Origin: Deinandra increscens subsp. villosa
Taxonomy: Eukaryota; Streptophyta; Magnoliopsida; Asterales; Asteraceae
Reading direction: 5' to 3'
Assembly (NCBI GenBank): GCA_039602395.1
Contig: JBCNJP010000018.1
Coordinates: 868,001-932,000, forward strand
Length of the DNA: 64,000 bases
This document shows, one piece after another, positions 45,084 to 56,640 of the stretch (the first letter of the stretch is position 1; the number at the start of each line of letters is the position of its first letter). The notes beneath the pieces are model-generated. The model was not told where the DNA came from and made no database searches. It worked only from the letters and a program-made list of their open reading frames with translations. Position numbers and translations under genes: made by a program.

Positions 45084-45783
45084 TTGTTGAGCAATTTGCG
45101 GGCCATTTGTTGATCGTCAAGATTCATGTTGATGGAAAATATTCAGGAGACAAGGGATATGATAATCAATTCAGGATCATGAAGTGGAGCATTTTATAAA
45201 ACATTTGAATTCAGAAATCACGAGATTTCAAATAAGGGATAGAGAATAAATCATGTTGTTTTAGTAAAACATAACGGAATGGCCTTCGTTTCTCGATTGA
45301 GAAACTACAACCGTGACTAATCAGAGTTAATTGGGATCCCTAGCAGTAATTGACATGCTTTGGCATAATAGGTTCCAACACTCTCACCAAAGACTTCTAG
45401 GTAGGCATCCAGGTCCATACAGATGATCTGGATTTATAGGCAATGCCTGCCTAGATAGACCTCCGACTACCGGTGCCTTCCCCCTTCCAGTTACTACATG
45501 TCTATTGCTAGGAATCTAACTCCAACGGAATTTTCAAAATCAGGATCCTAAAATGGCACGTAAGGTACCATCACTAAGGATAGAGGCTAGGAAGCCAGAA
45601 GAGATTTGTGTACATGTGTGTGTCGAGTGTTAAGGTAAGGGTGAGATCTAAGAGAAGCAAGTTTAAGCAGCATCTAAAGACATAATATAATAATAGGCAT
45701 GCAGTCATGAGTTAATCATATAGGACACCTAAGGCATATAGTCTAGGTTATCCAGTTCTAATAACCTAAATCCCTATAGCCAA
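45084..45783 (-). other. Leader of the gag-only element
   Basis: Non-coding sequence between primer site and the gag-like start. Nothing recognisable beyond 'ttcatgttgatgga' just upstream of the ATG; no hairpin array comparable to the copia leader. Confidence 0.4.
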
Positions 45784-45796
45784 GGCTCTGATACCA
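45784..45796 (-). other. tRNA-iMet primer binding site (gag-only element)
   Basis: GGCTCTGATACCA on the plus strand, three bases from the LTR terminus TGTCACACCCC at 45800. Confidence 0.92.
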
Positions 45797-45799
45797 ATC

Positions 45800-48700
45800 T
45801 GTCACACCCCAACCGACGACGGAATATGTCGGGGCGCAATGATTGTCCAGATGCACATGACAACTAAATTAAGTTGTAATACTTAAACATGCCCGTTTTC
45901 ATTATCCACTTTAAGATATTGTACAAGAATATTAAACATGCAGTAATACATATTAAACTAATTTAAAGTCTTTAATCTAGGTCTAGCAATCCTAGCGTGA
46001 TCACAACATAGCTCATGTATAGATTCCTACAACATGTATAAGATAAAGTGTCAACTACAGGAGTAGTTAGTGAGTAAACACAAGCTTAAATAATATACGT
46101 ATAATTTCAATAACAACGATATATGTATAACCAGATATTTTCATATATATAGTCAAACAAGTAATGAGTTAGAGCCAATAAATGAGCGCATCAAACCCTA
46201 GACAACTAGGCTTCCAATCACTTGACGCCTCCAGGCAGGCCAAGTGGGTTGTCGAACCAATAGATCTATTACTGTAACACTGGCTGGGTGTGTTAATGAG
46301 TACGCTTCGAGTTCGAGATATAGAGTTAGAGTACAACCAATCACAATAATCCACACAAATTTAACATACATAGAACGTATCCAATCAACATATAATCGTG
46401 TTTGCGTTTTAGAGAAATAATTTTGAATAGAGATACATGTTACACCCCAAAACGTTTAAAGGTAATGCAGGTATGATTTCTCACAAGTCGGATTATCATT
46501 CTAATAAATCACCATTAGAAATGATAATACGAATTGAATAGTCATAACCAACAGTATTAAAGGAGGGGGTTTAGTGAATACTCACCTGATAAGTAGAACG
46601 GAAATGAGAGATAGAACCAATCACGAGAGATAACAATCTGGAGATTATCCTAATGAAACAAACCTGCTAAATGAATATAGGGAATCATAATGATTATAGT
46701 GATAAGGACACGAGGAACTTAAGGAGAGTTAGGTCTTATTTGATTAAAAGACCATTTTACCTTTTTAGCGGGAAATTAGGGTTTAGTGATAATACGAAGA
46801 CGCGCATTCCTATAAGTAAATGCTCACCCCGGGATCGCCCAGTGAGGCACGCCAGGCCCCAATTGGGGTTTATGCGACACCCTTGCTTTGCCAGAAACCC
46901 CAGAGTAGAGGCGCCTACCCTTCCGGCCCGCACGATCTTCTAAGTATCCGATTAACTTGGTATTTATAATACTTTATTATTCATCATTTCTAGGATCATA
47001 TTCACTTATTATATATATAAACATGATCTAAGACCAAAAATCAAGTTCTGATATTTCCCGGTTTGTTTAATATTAAATAATCATATTCAAAACCCTAATT
47101 TTAGAATATTTATCAAATAAATAGCAATATATTTTATTAAATGAAATAAATTTAGGGCTTTTACTTAAAATATTATTTTATAATATATCTTAAAAGATTA
47201 GCCCTAGATTTAACTCGTTTTGTTCAATTTTGGCAAAGCAACGTTTAGAAAACCCTAATCTTAAAGTATTTATTAAATAAATATCAAAACAGTTTATAAA
47301 ATTGTAAAAACTTAAGGTTTTATTCTTTATACTATATTATAATATTCCTCAAAATATCAGACCTTAATTCGACATCCTTTACTCAATTTCGGCAGAACAA
47401 CGACCCGAAAACCCTAATTTTTGTATAGTTTTAGATCTCGATCAAAACAACAAAATTAACAGAAATTGATAGAGGGCTTTTGTAGAGCATACCAAAATAT
47501 GTAAGACTGCAGGAGATCAGCTCGTAATACCTTCTGGATCGCTCGAATTTGAATGAAGAAGGTTCGGTTTAGAACTTTAGGGTTTTTGAGAGAAGAATTG
47601 GTGAATTGGCGAGTGATTATGGACGATTGGGCATGCTATTTATGGTGTTTGAAGTCGCAGGAGATTACTACAGGTGTAGGGGGTGACTAATCTTTCAAAA
47701 ACGACGTGTGGAGATGCCAAACGTGAAGAACAAGTTCGCAAAAACAAAAATCTGCGACCTGTGTCGGTTCGCGGTACGCGACACCTCCTTCGCGACCCGC
47801 GGAGCAACTTTAAGGAATTGGCAGATTTAGTCCCTGTACTTTTTATTTACATTTTAACCCCCAGACTTCTACCAAACTTTTAAATTATGCTTTAAAACAT
47901 TATGGGGCATATTTATAAAAGTTTCTAAGGCTCGGGACACGCTCGATGATATACGTTTACGTACTTTTTATAATTTTCAATTATTTACACTTCTAGTCCT
48001 TTAACTTTTGTTTTATGCATTTTAACTTTGTTTCTTTCGATGTAGCTATCATTTTATGTTCTAAAACTTTGATAAACATATTCTTAACATTCTCGAGGGT
48101 TCGGGTTGTGTATAATATATATATATATATATATACATATATATTCATAAATTTACATAGTTTACACTTTCTACGGCTTTAACTTTGCAGAAATCATTAT
48201 TTTATGTTACGAATCATGTTGAGACATATTTTTATTATATTTTAAGCCTTAAAATACTTATGATAATTATAATTACGTATAATATCCGTTTGGCTTATAA
48301 CTTTGCATAATTTACGGTTTTTACAAACCGGTCCCAAATCACTATTTTGGGTTTTCCCGCTTCCTTATAACTTGGATTTGAGATCCGTTTTCGCCAGGGG
48401 TGGCAATCTTAACCCGCATATAAAAATTTGGGTCAGCATGGGTCATTTTTTATAACTGGTGGGTTGAATTGGGTCAACTAATAATCTAAGAGGGTCAGAA
48501 TGGGTCAAGTTTATAAAATTAATTTTTAGGTGCGGGTCATGCGGGTCAAAACCGCGTTAACATCGAACAACCATCAATCAGCAATTCAGCATCCTCCTCC
48601 TGCAAGTCTGCAACCAAAACAACACCTAAACATTTTAACACACAAATTGGTGAATAGAAGGGCTAAATTCGAATGCTAACAGGGAGACAACAACTACAGT

Positions 48701-49371
48701 TTGAGGTCTTACTAGAAAAACAACGATCGGTGGTTGAACTCGCCAGAATCGCGACTGAGGTTTGCTAGTTTAACGGCTGAGGGTCGATGGGGAACGACGG
48801 TAGGTTGCCGGCTCCCTTTCTCCCTTCCTTCTCTTCTTTCTTTTCCCTTTTCTTTCTTTGTCTTTTCTTCCTTTCGTTTCCCCAAGTTGTATACGTATGT
48901 ATGTATAGATATAATTTTAGATAGGTTTAATTTGTGGTTCAAAGTGAAACAACACTTTAGATAAAGACAATTCAAGATATTTTGATACAATTAAACAAAC
49001 TAGGTATTATACCATATAGTCTAAATTCGTTAAATAATGTGATGTTTCCTGAACGGTTTATAAATGGATAATTTAGGTAATTTTTTAAATTGACCCGCTC
49101 TGACCCGCACCCATCTTGACCCGCACCCGTTCTGACCCGCATTCATTTTGACCCGTTCTAACCCGCACCCGTTCTGACCCGCACCCGTTCTGACCCGTGA
49201 CCCAACTCAACACGACCCGCACATTTTTCCAGGTCTAGTTTTCGCCCATAGTCTTAATTTTTCGTCCTCTATTATATTTCAAAATTTTTCCTGTTGATGT
49301 TTCCTCGAATGTCGTGTGACAATTTCAGATGTTGATCGGGTTTTATGAACGGGTCGGGCACGGGTGTTGCA
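45800..49371 (-). repeat. 5' LTR of the gag-only element (3.57 kb with hAT MITE)
   Basis: On the plus strand it opens TGTCACACCCCAACC and closes CGGGTGTTGCA (one base off TGTTACA). Without the hAT insertion it is about 2.7 kb. It holds the empty site for the Helitron at 46792/46793. Its first 0.94 kb (45800-46737) has no partner in the left LTR. A TA microsatellite lies at 48113-48136. Confidence 0.85.
48395..49237. mobile_element. Non-autonomous hAT element with GACCCGCAC repeats (843 bp)
   Basis: It starts CAGGGGTGGCAA and ends ...CCAGGTCTA, flanked by the 8-bp duplication GTTTTCGC (48387-48394, 49238-49245). The partner LTR shows a single GTTTTCGC at about 42466, confirming the boundaries. 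'GGGTCA' motifs cluster in the left subterminal region and their complement (tctgacccgcacccgt, about eight units) at 49095-49200. The middle (48600-48990) has GC-richer sequence and a CT-rich run, possibly captured, with no clear gene. Confidence 0.92.
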
Positions 49372-49656
49372 GTACCCGATTGCAGATAGCTATTGCCGTT
49401 AGGTATTAACCATATATATGTATCTAGGGTACTAATTATTATGTGGCCAAAATGCAGGAAATAAACCGGTTTGAATTAGAATCACCGATAAAGTTAGAAA
49501 GAAGAGGAATAGAGACTAAGGAGGAGTATGGTGAAAGTAACTGGGTTTTGAAAGCATCATGAGTATGTAATTGTATGACGTCTGCACTTATCTAATCATC
49601 ATGCCATCAAAATTAAGAAACTCGACTTCATATGAATTCTGAACTGTCTGTAGATC
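49372..49656 (+). other. Rest of the gypsy leader upstream of gag
   Basis: Non-coding sequence resuming after the nested element; it should continue the leader broken at 37284. Its first bases GTACC should recur on the other side as target duplication, but that end was deleted. Confidence 0.5.
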
Positions 49657-51195
49657 ATGGTAAGAGAAGGACAATGCGATAGAAGAATCGGCAGGCCAGT
49701 CGGTAGACCAGCGGGTTCAGGAAGGCGTGCACAACCAGATCCTGAACCCAATAATGCTGGAGGAGGAAACATATTTCTTGAGGAGCAACGAGTCACGATG
49801 GCTGCGGAAGTAGCAAACGCGTTGCAGGCTGCAATACCTAACCTGATAGCTTAACTTCAAGGAGTCGTCGGAGTGGGTGGAGCCGGTGCTGGAGGAGCTA
49901 ATGGTGGAAACAATGGTGCTGGTGCAAACGCGGGAAACTTCCATCAAGAAGGCCGAGGCTGTTCGTTCAAATCCTTCAGTAGATGCAAGCCTCCTTCGTT
50001 CGAAGGAAAGATAGATGTTGGTTTGACCGTTCGCCGGCTCCGAGAGATGGAAGCTGTCATTGGCATTAGCGAGTGCCATGCTGATCAGGCTGTGAAATAC
50101 ACAGCTCATTCCTTTGTTGGTGGAGCACTGTTTTGGTGGGACTCTGTTTTACATTCCCAATGTGAAGAAGCCATTGCTGCAATGCGGTGGAACGATCTGA
50201 AGACTCGGGTGATGAATAAGTTCTGTCCGAAAATCGAGCTTGAGAAAATTGAAGCCAACTTTCTAAGGTTGGAAGCCGGGAATGAAACTCACCAAGAGTT
50301 TACCACAAGGTTCGATGAAATGGAAAGACTGGTGCCTAGGTTGGTGGCACCGGAGGAGGAAAAAGTTAAACGCTACGTGCAGGCTCTTCCTGCGGAGATA
50401 CGAAAAATAGTAAAACCCCATGCTCCTAGGACTTACCAGGAGGCAATCAATCTGAGTGCGACGGTTTACGAAGAAGAGTACGGTGAAGAAGGAAAACCCG
50501 GAGGACCTAAAAGAAGATGGTCAGAGGCAAGTGGGAGTTCAAAGAAGTTTGATGGAAGTAATCGCAAGAAGCCCAGAAACGATTCTCGAGGAAACAAACC
50601 AAAATGCCGCAAATGCAACAAGAACCATTTCGGAAACTGCAGACTGGGATCGGGAAACTGCTACAAATGCGGGAAGGAAGGTCATCTTACCAACAATTGT
50701 CCGGATTCGAGGAAGTGTTACGAATATGGAGAGCCGGGACACATCAAGCCAAATTGTCCCAAGTTAATGAAGAAACCAGAACCGTTGAAGGCGATCGAGA
50801 TCCCGAAGGCTAGGGGTAGGGCATATACCATAACTACTGCTAAGGCGAAAGTGACACCTGATGTAGTTTCAGGTACGTTCCTAGTCAATAATGAGCCTGC
50901 AACTGTGCTATTTGATTCGGGTGCTAGTAGAAGCTTCTTATCACATGAATTCTGTGTATTACTCGATAGACTAACTATTAGGGCCGAGAAACCTTTCAAA
51001 GTAGAGACTGCCTCAGGAAAAAGCTTTATGATTTCTGAATGGGTAGATAATTTCCTGATAGAATTAGAAGAACATATATTGCCTATTAGATTATTCCCTA
51101 TGACTTTAGCCGGTTTCGATATCGTATTGGGAATGGATTGGCTCGCGGAGAACGACGCACAAATCATCTGTAATCAGAAAAAGGTCCAGATTTGA
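49657..51195 (+). pseudogene. gag-PR: Gypsy gag and aspartic protease
   Basis: The frame from the ATG at 49657 meets TAA at 49852 and then runs open to TGA at 51193. It holds the retrotransposon gag domain (ALFWWDSVLHSQ ... FLRLEAGNETHQEFTTRF, about 50100-50330). A zinc-binding region follows with CRKCNKNHFGNC and the knuckle CYKCGKEGHLTNNC, then a second knuckle damaged to CYEYGEPGH. Next is the protease with active site LFDSGASRSF (about 50910-50940) and flap-region text FDIVLGMDWL. The two stops differ from the glutamine and arginine codons expected there by single C-to-T changes. Capsid formation and polyprotein cleavage are the family roles. Confidence 0.88.
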
Positions 51196-52268
51196 GCACC
51201 AACTGGAGATGACATATCCATTTACGGAGATCGCAACAGTTCTGCAGTGAAGATTATCTCCATGATCAAAGCACGGAAGTTCTTGAATCACGGGTGTGAG
51301 TCATTCTTAGCCTACGCCATTGACTCGAACGTAAAATCAAAGGAGTTGAAGGATGTGCCGGTACTAAACCAATTTCCCGACGTGTTCCCAGAAGACCTGT
51401 CGGGCATTCCTCCTGAACGTGAAATAAAGTTCAGAATCGACTTGGTGCCGGGAGCCAAACCCGTAGCCAAGACCCCATATCGATTAGCTCCATCTGAAAT
51501 GAAGGAACTAATGTCACAACTGCGAGAGTTGCTTGACAAAGGTTTCATAAGACCGAGTATCTCGCCTTGGGGTGCTCCAGTTCTTTTCGTGAAGAAGAAA
51601 GACGGAAGCCTGAGAATTTGCATTGACTACAGGGAGCTGAATAAACTGACGGTAAAGAACAGATATCCTCTGCCAAGAATCGACGACTTATTCGATCAGC
51701 TACAAGGAGCAAGTTGGTTCTCCAAGATTGATCTGCGGTCAGGTTATCACCAGTTGAAGGTCAAAGACGAACACATTCCAAAGACGGCTTTTCGAACAAG
51801 ATATGGTCATTACGAATATCTGGTAATGTCATTCGGGTTGACTAATGCACCCGCTACATTCATGGACCTCATGAATAGGGTGTGCCAACCCATGTTGGAC
51901 CGATTCGTGATCGTGTTCATAGATGACATCCTAATCTTATCCAGGAGCGAGTCTGATCACGCTATGCATCTGAAGAAAGTACTAGAGACCTTGAGGAGGG
52001 AGAATTGTATGCCAAATTTTCCAAATGTGCGTTTTGGCTAAGGGAAGTGCAATTCCTTGGTCACGTGATAAATGCAAATGGTGTAGTCGTAGATCCTTCC
52101 AATATAGAAACGGTAATGAGCTGGAAACCGCCAAAAACACCGTCGGAGATTCGTAGCTTCTTGGGGCTAGCTGGTTATTACCGTAGGTTCATTCAAGACT
52201 TCTCAAAGATTGCGACGCCTCTAACCAAATTGACTAAGAAAGACGTCAAGTTTGTTTGGAGTTCGAAA
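51196..52268 (+). pseudogene. pol (RT): Gypsy reverse transcriptase
   Basis: After the TGA the same frame continues with FPDVFPEDLSGIPP, the usual RT entry, then RLAPSEMKEL, GFIRPSISPWGAPVLFVKKK, the LDYRELNK-type motif (CIDYRELNKLTVKNRYPLPR), SGYHQLKV and the catalytic VFIDDILI (about 51915-51940). Near 52002 a single-base loss moves the frame; it resumes with YAKFSKCAFW and YYRRFIQDFSKIA to a TAG at 52269. All motifs are present but two lesions prevent a complete product. Confidence 0.9.
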
Positions 52269-52735
52269 TAGCAGAACGCTTTTGAAGAATTAAGAACCAG
52301 ATTGACTCAGGCACCGGTGTTAACCTTGCCGGATGGGCCTGATGATTTGGTAGTCTATTCTGATGCTTCGTATATGGGTTTAGGTTGTGTGTTGATGCAG
52401 CGGGGTAAGGTAATTTCCTACGCGTCACGACAACTAAAACCTCACGAGACAAACTATCCAACTCACGATTTGGAGTTGGCAGCCGTTGTGTTCGCTCTCA
52501 AAATTTGGAGGCATTACCTGTATGGAGTAAAATGCACCATCTACACTGATCATAAAAGCCTAAAGTACTTCTTCGAGCAAAAGGATCTAAATATGAGGCA
52601 ACGTAGGTGGTTAGAATTAATCAAAGACTACGACTGTGAGATCATGTATCATCCAGGAAAAGCAAACGTTGTTGTAGACGCTTTAAGCAGAAAGGATGGA
52701 CATCCACCTCTTCGAAACACTATCGTATAGATTAA
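52269..52735 (+). pseudogene. pol (RH): Gypsy RNase H
   Basis: Open frame after the TAG with VVYSDASYMGLGCVLMQ (first catalytic D), LELAAVVFALKIWRHYLYG (E), YTDHKSLKYFF (second D) and HPGKANVVVDALSRK (last D). This is a complete RNase H signature. A frame change around 52700-52730 separates it from integrase, whose frame opens at 52696. Confidence 0.88.
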
Positions 52736-53733
52736 TCATTACTCCTGATTTCTTCATCCGACTTCGTAACGAGCAGCATGAAGCCCTCAAGGAAGAGAAT
52801 GTCAAGAAGGAGAGAATGGTCGGCCAGACAGCAAGCCTTGAAGAAAACGAGTATGGAGTGAAGATTCAATTCGGTAGAATGTGGGTACCTCTCACTGGTG
52901 GATTTCGCACCAAGATAATGGACGAAGCACACAAGTCACGTTACTCAATCCATCCAGGTTCGACGAAGATGTACCAAGACTTGAAGAAAGACTACTTGTG
53001 GCCAGGAATGAAGTTCAACGTCATGCAGTACGTCAATAGATGCTTAACCTGCGCAAAGGTTAAAGCCGAACATCAAAAACCATACGGGAAGTTACAGCCT
53101 TTGGAACTTCCAGAATGGAAATGGGAACATATCACCATGGATTTCATAACCAAGCTACCAGAAACCATGGATTTCATAACCAAGCTACCAAAAACAACTA
53201 AAGGTTATGACACCATTTGGGTGATAGTGGATAGATTAACAAAGAGTGCTCACTTCTTACCCATTCACGAGAAGCATTCTTCAGAAATGCTAGCCAAAAT
53301 ATTCATTAAAGAAATCATCACACGTCACGGAGTGCCAGTAACTATCGTCTCAGATAGAGACACTCAATTTACTTCACGTTTCTGGAAGAAATTCCACGAG
53401 AATATGGGTGCGAGATTGCACATTAGCACCGCGTATCATCCTCAGACAGACGGCCAGAGCGAAAGAACGATTCAAACTCTGGAGGATATGCTACGTGCTT
53501 GTATAATTGATTTCGGAGGAAGCTGGGATGATCACTTACCATTAGCAGAGTTCTCCTACAACAACAGCTATCATTCAAGTATCGGTATGCTGCCCTACGA
53601 GATATTGTACGGTAGGAAATGCAGAACTCCTGTATGTTGGGGTGAAGTTGGCCAGCAAGAGATAGGAAGCAAAGATTCAGTCGAGAATATGGCTCACGGT
53701 CTCGACATAATCAAAGCGCGACTAAAGGCTGCA
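52696..53733 (+). pseudogene. pol (IN): Gypsy integrase with a 30-bp internal duplication
   Basis: The H2C2 zinc domain (HPGSTKMYQDLKKDYLWPGM ... CLTCAKVKAEHQ) is followed by the core: D in WEHITMDFI, D in SDRDTQFTSRFW, and E in HPQTDGQSERTIQTLE. Between zinc domain and core a perfect or near-perfect 30-bp unit (53134-53163) is repeated in tandem at 53164-53193, adding ten residues in frame. The frame ends at TAG 53734, one C-to-T change from a glutamine codon. Confidence 0.9.
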
Positions 53734-54190
53734 TAGGATCGACAGAAGTCCTATGCTGATAAAAGACGAAGGCCAATCGAATTCCATGTTGGAGACTATG
53801 TTCTGTTAAAAGTTTCTCCATGGAAGAACATTATCCGTTTTTGCAAAAGGGGTAAGCTAGGTCCAAGGTATGTTAGACCTTTCAAAATCTCCAAACGTGT
53901 TGGAGAAGTCGTCTTATCGTTTGGATCTGCCTGAGGAGTTGTCTGGGATCCACCCAACATTCCATGTATCACACTTGAGAAAGTGTGTGGGAGACGAATC
54001 AGAAATTGTGCTGCTAGAAGAGATAGAAGTAGACGACAAACTATCCTATATCGAACGACCAGTTGTAATCCTAGATCGTAGTGAAAGAAAGCTCAGAAAC
54101 AAGGTAGTTCCTATAGTTAGGGTGTAGTGGATACACAGGAAAGGTTCTGAGTCAGCATGGGAAAGAGAAGATGAAAAGAAAGCGTCTCAT
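53734..54190 (+). pseudogene. Integrase C-terminus with chromodomain-like end
   Basis: After the TAG the frame carries the GDYVLLKVSPWK segment of the integrase C-terminal domain. A one-base change near 53918 shifts it, and the next frame reads YRLDLPEELSGIHPTFHVSH and RPVVILDRSERKLRNKVVPI. After a TAG at 54125 it continues with WEREDE and HPELFSS to about 54209. This ending is typical of chromoviruses, whose chromodomain directs insertion to heterochromatin. Confidence 0.8.
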
Positions 54191-54235
54191 CCCGAGTTAT
54201 TCTCGAGTTAAGCAAGTTTCGAGGACGAAACCCTT

Positions 54236-54251
54236 TTAAGGGGGAGAGAGT
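54236..54251 (+). other. Polypurine tract of the gypsy element
   Basis: AAGGGGGAGAGAGT directly before the LTR start TGTAACACC at 54252, downstream of the conserved 'tcgaggacgaaac' motif. Confidence 0.85.
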
Positions 54252-54725
54252 TGTAACACCCCCGATATTTCCATCTAGGTAATTACGTATCTTAATATGT
54301 TTACCTATGTGCTTTATTGTAAATACGTGTTAGAAATGGTAATAAATGAATAAAACACGTGTTTGTATGATAAACGGGTTTAGAAATGATGAGACGTGGA
54401 TGATTACGTCTCGTATACGTGTTTAAATCATGACTACATGCTTATGTAAATAGCATATACCATTTGATAGGAAAACACGTGTAGAAATGCATGTAATAGT
54501 TAACGGAAAAGTAAAAGGGCCAAAAGCGTAATTTAAGCAAAGTTATAAGCCCTACGGATATTATACATGTCTATAATTCTCGTAAGTATTTTAAGGCTTA
54601 AAATATAGTAAGAATATGTCCTAACATGATTCGTGACATAAAATGATGAATATTGCAAAGTTAAAAGGGTAGAAAGTGTAAACTATGTAAATATATGTAT
54701 ATATGTATATATATATATATATATA
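54252..54725 (+). repeat. 3' LTR of the gypsy element, cut by the gap
   Basis: The first 474 bases of the LTR, ending in an AT microsatellite where the assembly breaks. The part after about 54440 matches the reverse complement of the gag-only element's LTR (48030-48330) better than the 5' LTR at 33588, suggesting the 5' LTR has a deletion there. Confidence 0.85.
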
Positions 54726-55225
54726 NNNNNNNNNNNNNNNNNNNNNNNNNNNNNNNNNNNNNNNNNNNNNNNNNNNNNNNNNNNNNNNNNNNNNNNNNNN
54801 NNNNNNNNNNNNNNNNNNNNNNNNNNNNNNNNNNNNNNNNNNNNNNNNNNNNNNNNNNNNNNNNNNNNNNNNNNNNNNNNNNNNNNNNNNNNNNNNNNNN
54901 NNNNNNNNNNNNNNNNNNNNNNNNNNNNNNNNNNNNNNNNNNNNNNNNNNNNNNNNNNNNNNNNNNNNNNNNNNNNNNNNNNNNNNNNNNNNNNNNNNNN
55001 NNNNNNNNNNNNNNNNNNNNNNNNNNNNNNNNNNNNNNNNNNNNNNNNNNNNNNNNNNNNNNNNNNNNNNNNNNNNNNNNNNNNNNNNNNNNNNNNNNNN
55101 NNNNNNNNNNNNNNNNNNNNNNNNNNNNNNNNNNNNNNNNNNNNNNNNNNNNNNNNNNNNNNNNNNNNNNNNNNNNNNNNNNNNNNNNNNNNNNNNNNNN
55201 NNNNNNNNNNNNNNNNNNNNNNNNN
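54726..55225. other. Assembly gap of exactly 500 N
   Basis: A round-number run of N marks a scaffold join of unknown real length, entered from an AT microsatellite. The second copy of the segmental duplication starts 108 bases after it. Confidence 0.98.
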
Positions 55226-55333
55226 AGCTTCCGGTTGACCAAAGCTTCCGCTTGAGCGTTCTTCCGCTTGAACATATCTTCAACCGGAAATCTTCGTCTT
55301 GATCCGGTTGACTCAGAAAATCATTTCCTTACA
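55226..55333. other. Short unique stretch with 'cttccgcttga' repeats
   Basis: Contains 'agcttccggttgacc', 'agcttccgcttgagcg' and 'cttccgcttgaaca' in quick succession, then joins the duplicated segment. Not seen elsewhere in the window. Confidence 0.5.
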
Positions 55334-56535
55334 CACACTATCAGATATATTCAGATATTTCATTTTTTTCATGTGATTAAACTTGTGAATTTCACATAGT
55401 GTTTTGTATACGCAGAGATAGTCCGATAATTTTAGAAAATAAGAATGTTAAATCGTCTAGCTTAAGGTCGATCTTTCGATACGCAGATAAGGACTCGGAT
55501 TTAACAAAAGAAGAAAAATAACAACAAGTTGAATTTGTTCATTCAACAACAATCAGTTCGGCCTTGTGGACACGAAGAGAAAGTTTGATGATTTAATGAA
55601 ACACCAAAGAAAATAAAACAGAACCTCAAATGAATAACTATCAGGTCGATACTCACATATACGCAGAGATAGTCCGATAATTTGAGAAAATAAAGAAAAT
55701 AAAAAAAGTTTAAATCTTTACAAAATAAACACATGTATACAGAGTGACTTGTCATTTTCTTTTTCACACATTATCATGAAATATGCATCAAGATGTTGTC
55801 CACTAGGTCAAGAATAAACATTTAATGAATATCACATTTGAATACTTTATGATATGCCGAGCCTACCTAGCACATCAAACAATGGTGTTATGGTTTTTTC
55901 ATCTACTCTATCCATGAGTCAGACACGCCAGCAATGTACCATCATTTTCTAATTTTTTCAGATCAATTTCTTATGTTTCTATTTTTTTAGATTTTGCATA
56001 TTTTCTCCCCCCCCCCCCTAAAGGGAAAAACTCTATTTTTAAAATTTTCATTTTTTTTAAAACAAAAGACACTATTTTTGAGTTTTAGTTTTCTCCCCCT
56101 AAACGATAACCGAAAATGTAAAGAAAGAAAATTAATCAATCGACATAGATACCTTTCCAATTTTGGATTTTGAGAAAAAAAAACATATTTTTGTCGAAAA
56201 ATGATGTAGAACCACAAAGTCCTTGACGTTTAAGTTAAGCACAGACAATCCACTATTAGCAATTGAGTAATTACCAATAGGTCTTCTTGAAGACGTGTGT
56301 ACACTTAGACGAAAATATTAATGTTCAAAAGAACCGAAGCATGTAGCTGTCGGTCCTCCAGTGTCTTCCACATGATCAGTGTTGGATTTAGAAACCACTT
56401 TAGGTTTTCAGATCCTTGTTGGTTTGAAATATTTTGATGAACTCACATTTTATCAACAAAATTTGTTTTATCAAAAATTGTTTAATGAGTTCACCAAATG
56501 TGTATTGTGGTTCATTAATTTTTTTTCCATAAGTA

Positions 56536-56640
56536 TCAACATATTTGGCTAGCACCAACAGATGATTCGTTATTACTAGTCGTAGGACAATTTAAAGCTT
56601 TATGTCCAAATCGACGATATGCATAACATAAACGACAATG
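56536..56640 (-). pseudogene. Zinc-knuckle remnant, second copy
   Basis: Same as 24729-24840 but reads CYAYRRFGHKALNC: the second zinc cysteine is now tyrosine. The change shows independent decay after duplication. Confidence 0.65.

Larger units (their letters stand above)
37285..49371 (-). mobile_element. Gag-only (TR-GAG-like) LTR retrotransposon nested in the gypsy leader
   Basis: The internal region (42599-45799) lies between two LTRs in minus orientation (left: 37285-37339 plus 40911-42598, truncated; right: 45800-49371). It has a primer site at 45784-45796 and a polypurine tract with 'ctcccctacttcagg' at 42601 (repeated at 42963). It encodes only a zinc-knuckle gag-like protein and no pol, as in the TR-GAG class described from other plants. 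It depends on enzymes supplied in trans, perhaps by the chromovirus it sits in, since the LTRs are related. The left LTR has lost about 0.94 kb at its inner end. Confidence 0.75.
33588..54725 (+). mobile_element. Ty3/gypsy chromovirus (Tekay/Del-like), split by a nested element
   Basis: The 5' LTR (33588-37147), primer site (37151-37163) and leader (to 37284) are followed, after a 12.1-kb minus-strand insertion (37285-49371), by the rest of the leader, gag-pol (49657-54190), polypurine tract and 3' LTR (54252 into the N gap). Gag, protease, RT, RNase H, integrase and a chromodomain-like C-terminus occur in the gypsy order, RT before integrase. The coding region has five in-frame stops and several frameshifts, so it is dead. 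The reconstruction follows from collinearity and is not proven by sequence outside the gap. Confidence 0.8.

Noticed and set aside
54621..55302. ORFs of about 200 residues across the N gap
   Set aside because: They consist of unknown bases and an AT microsatellite.
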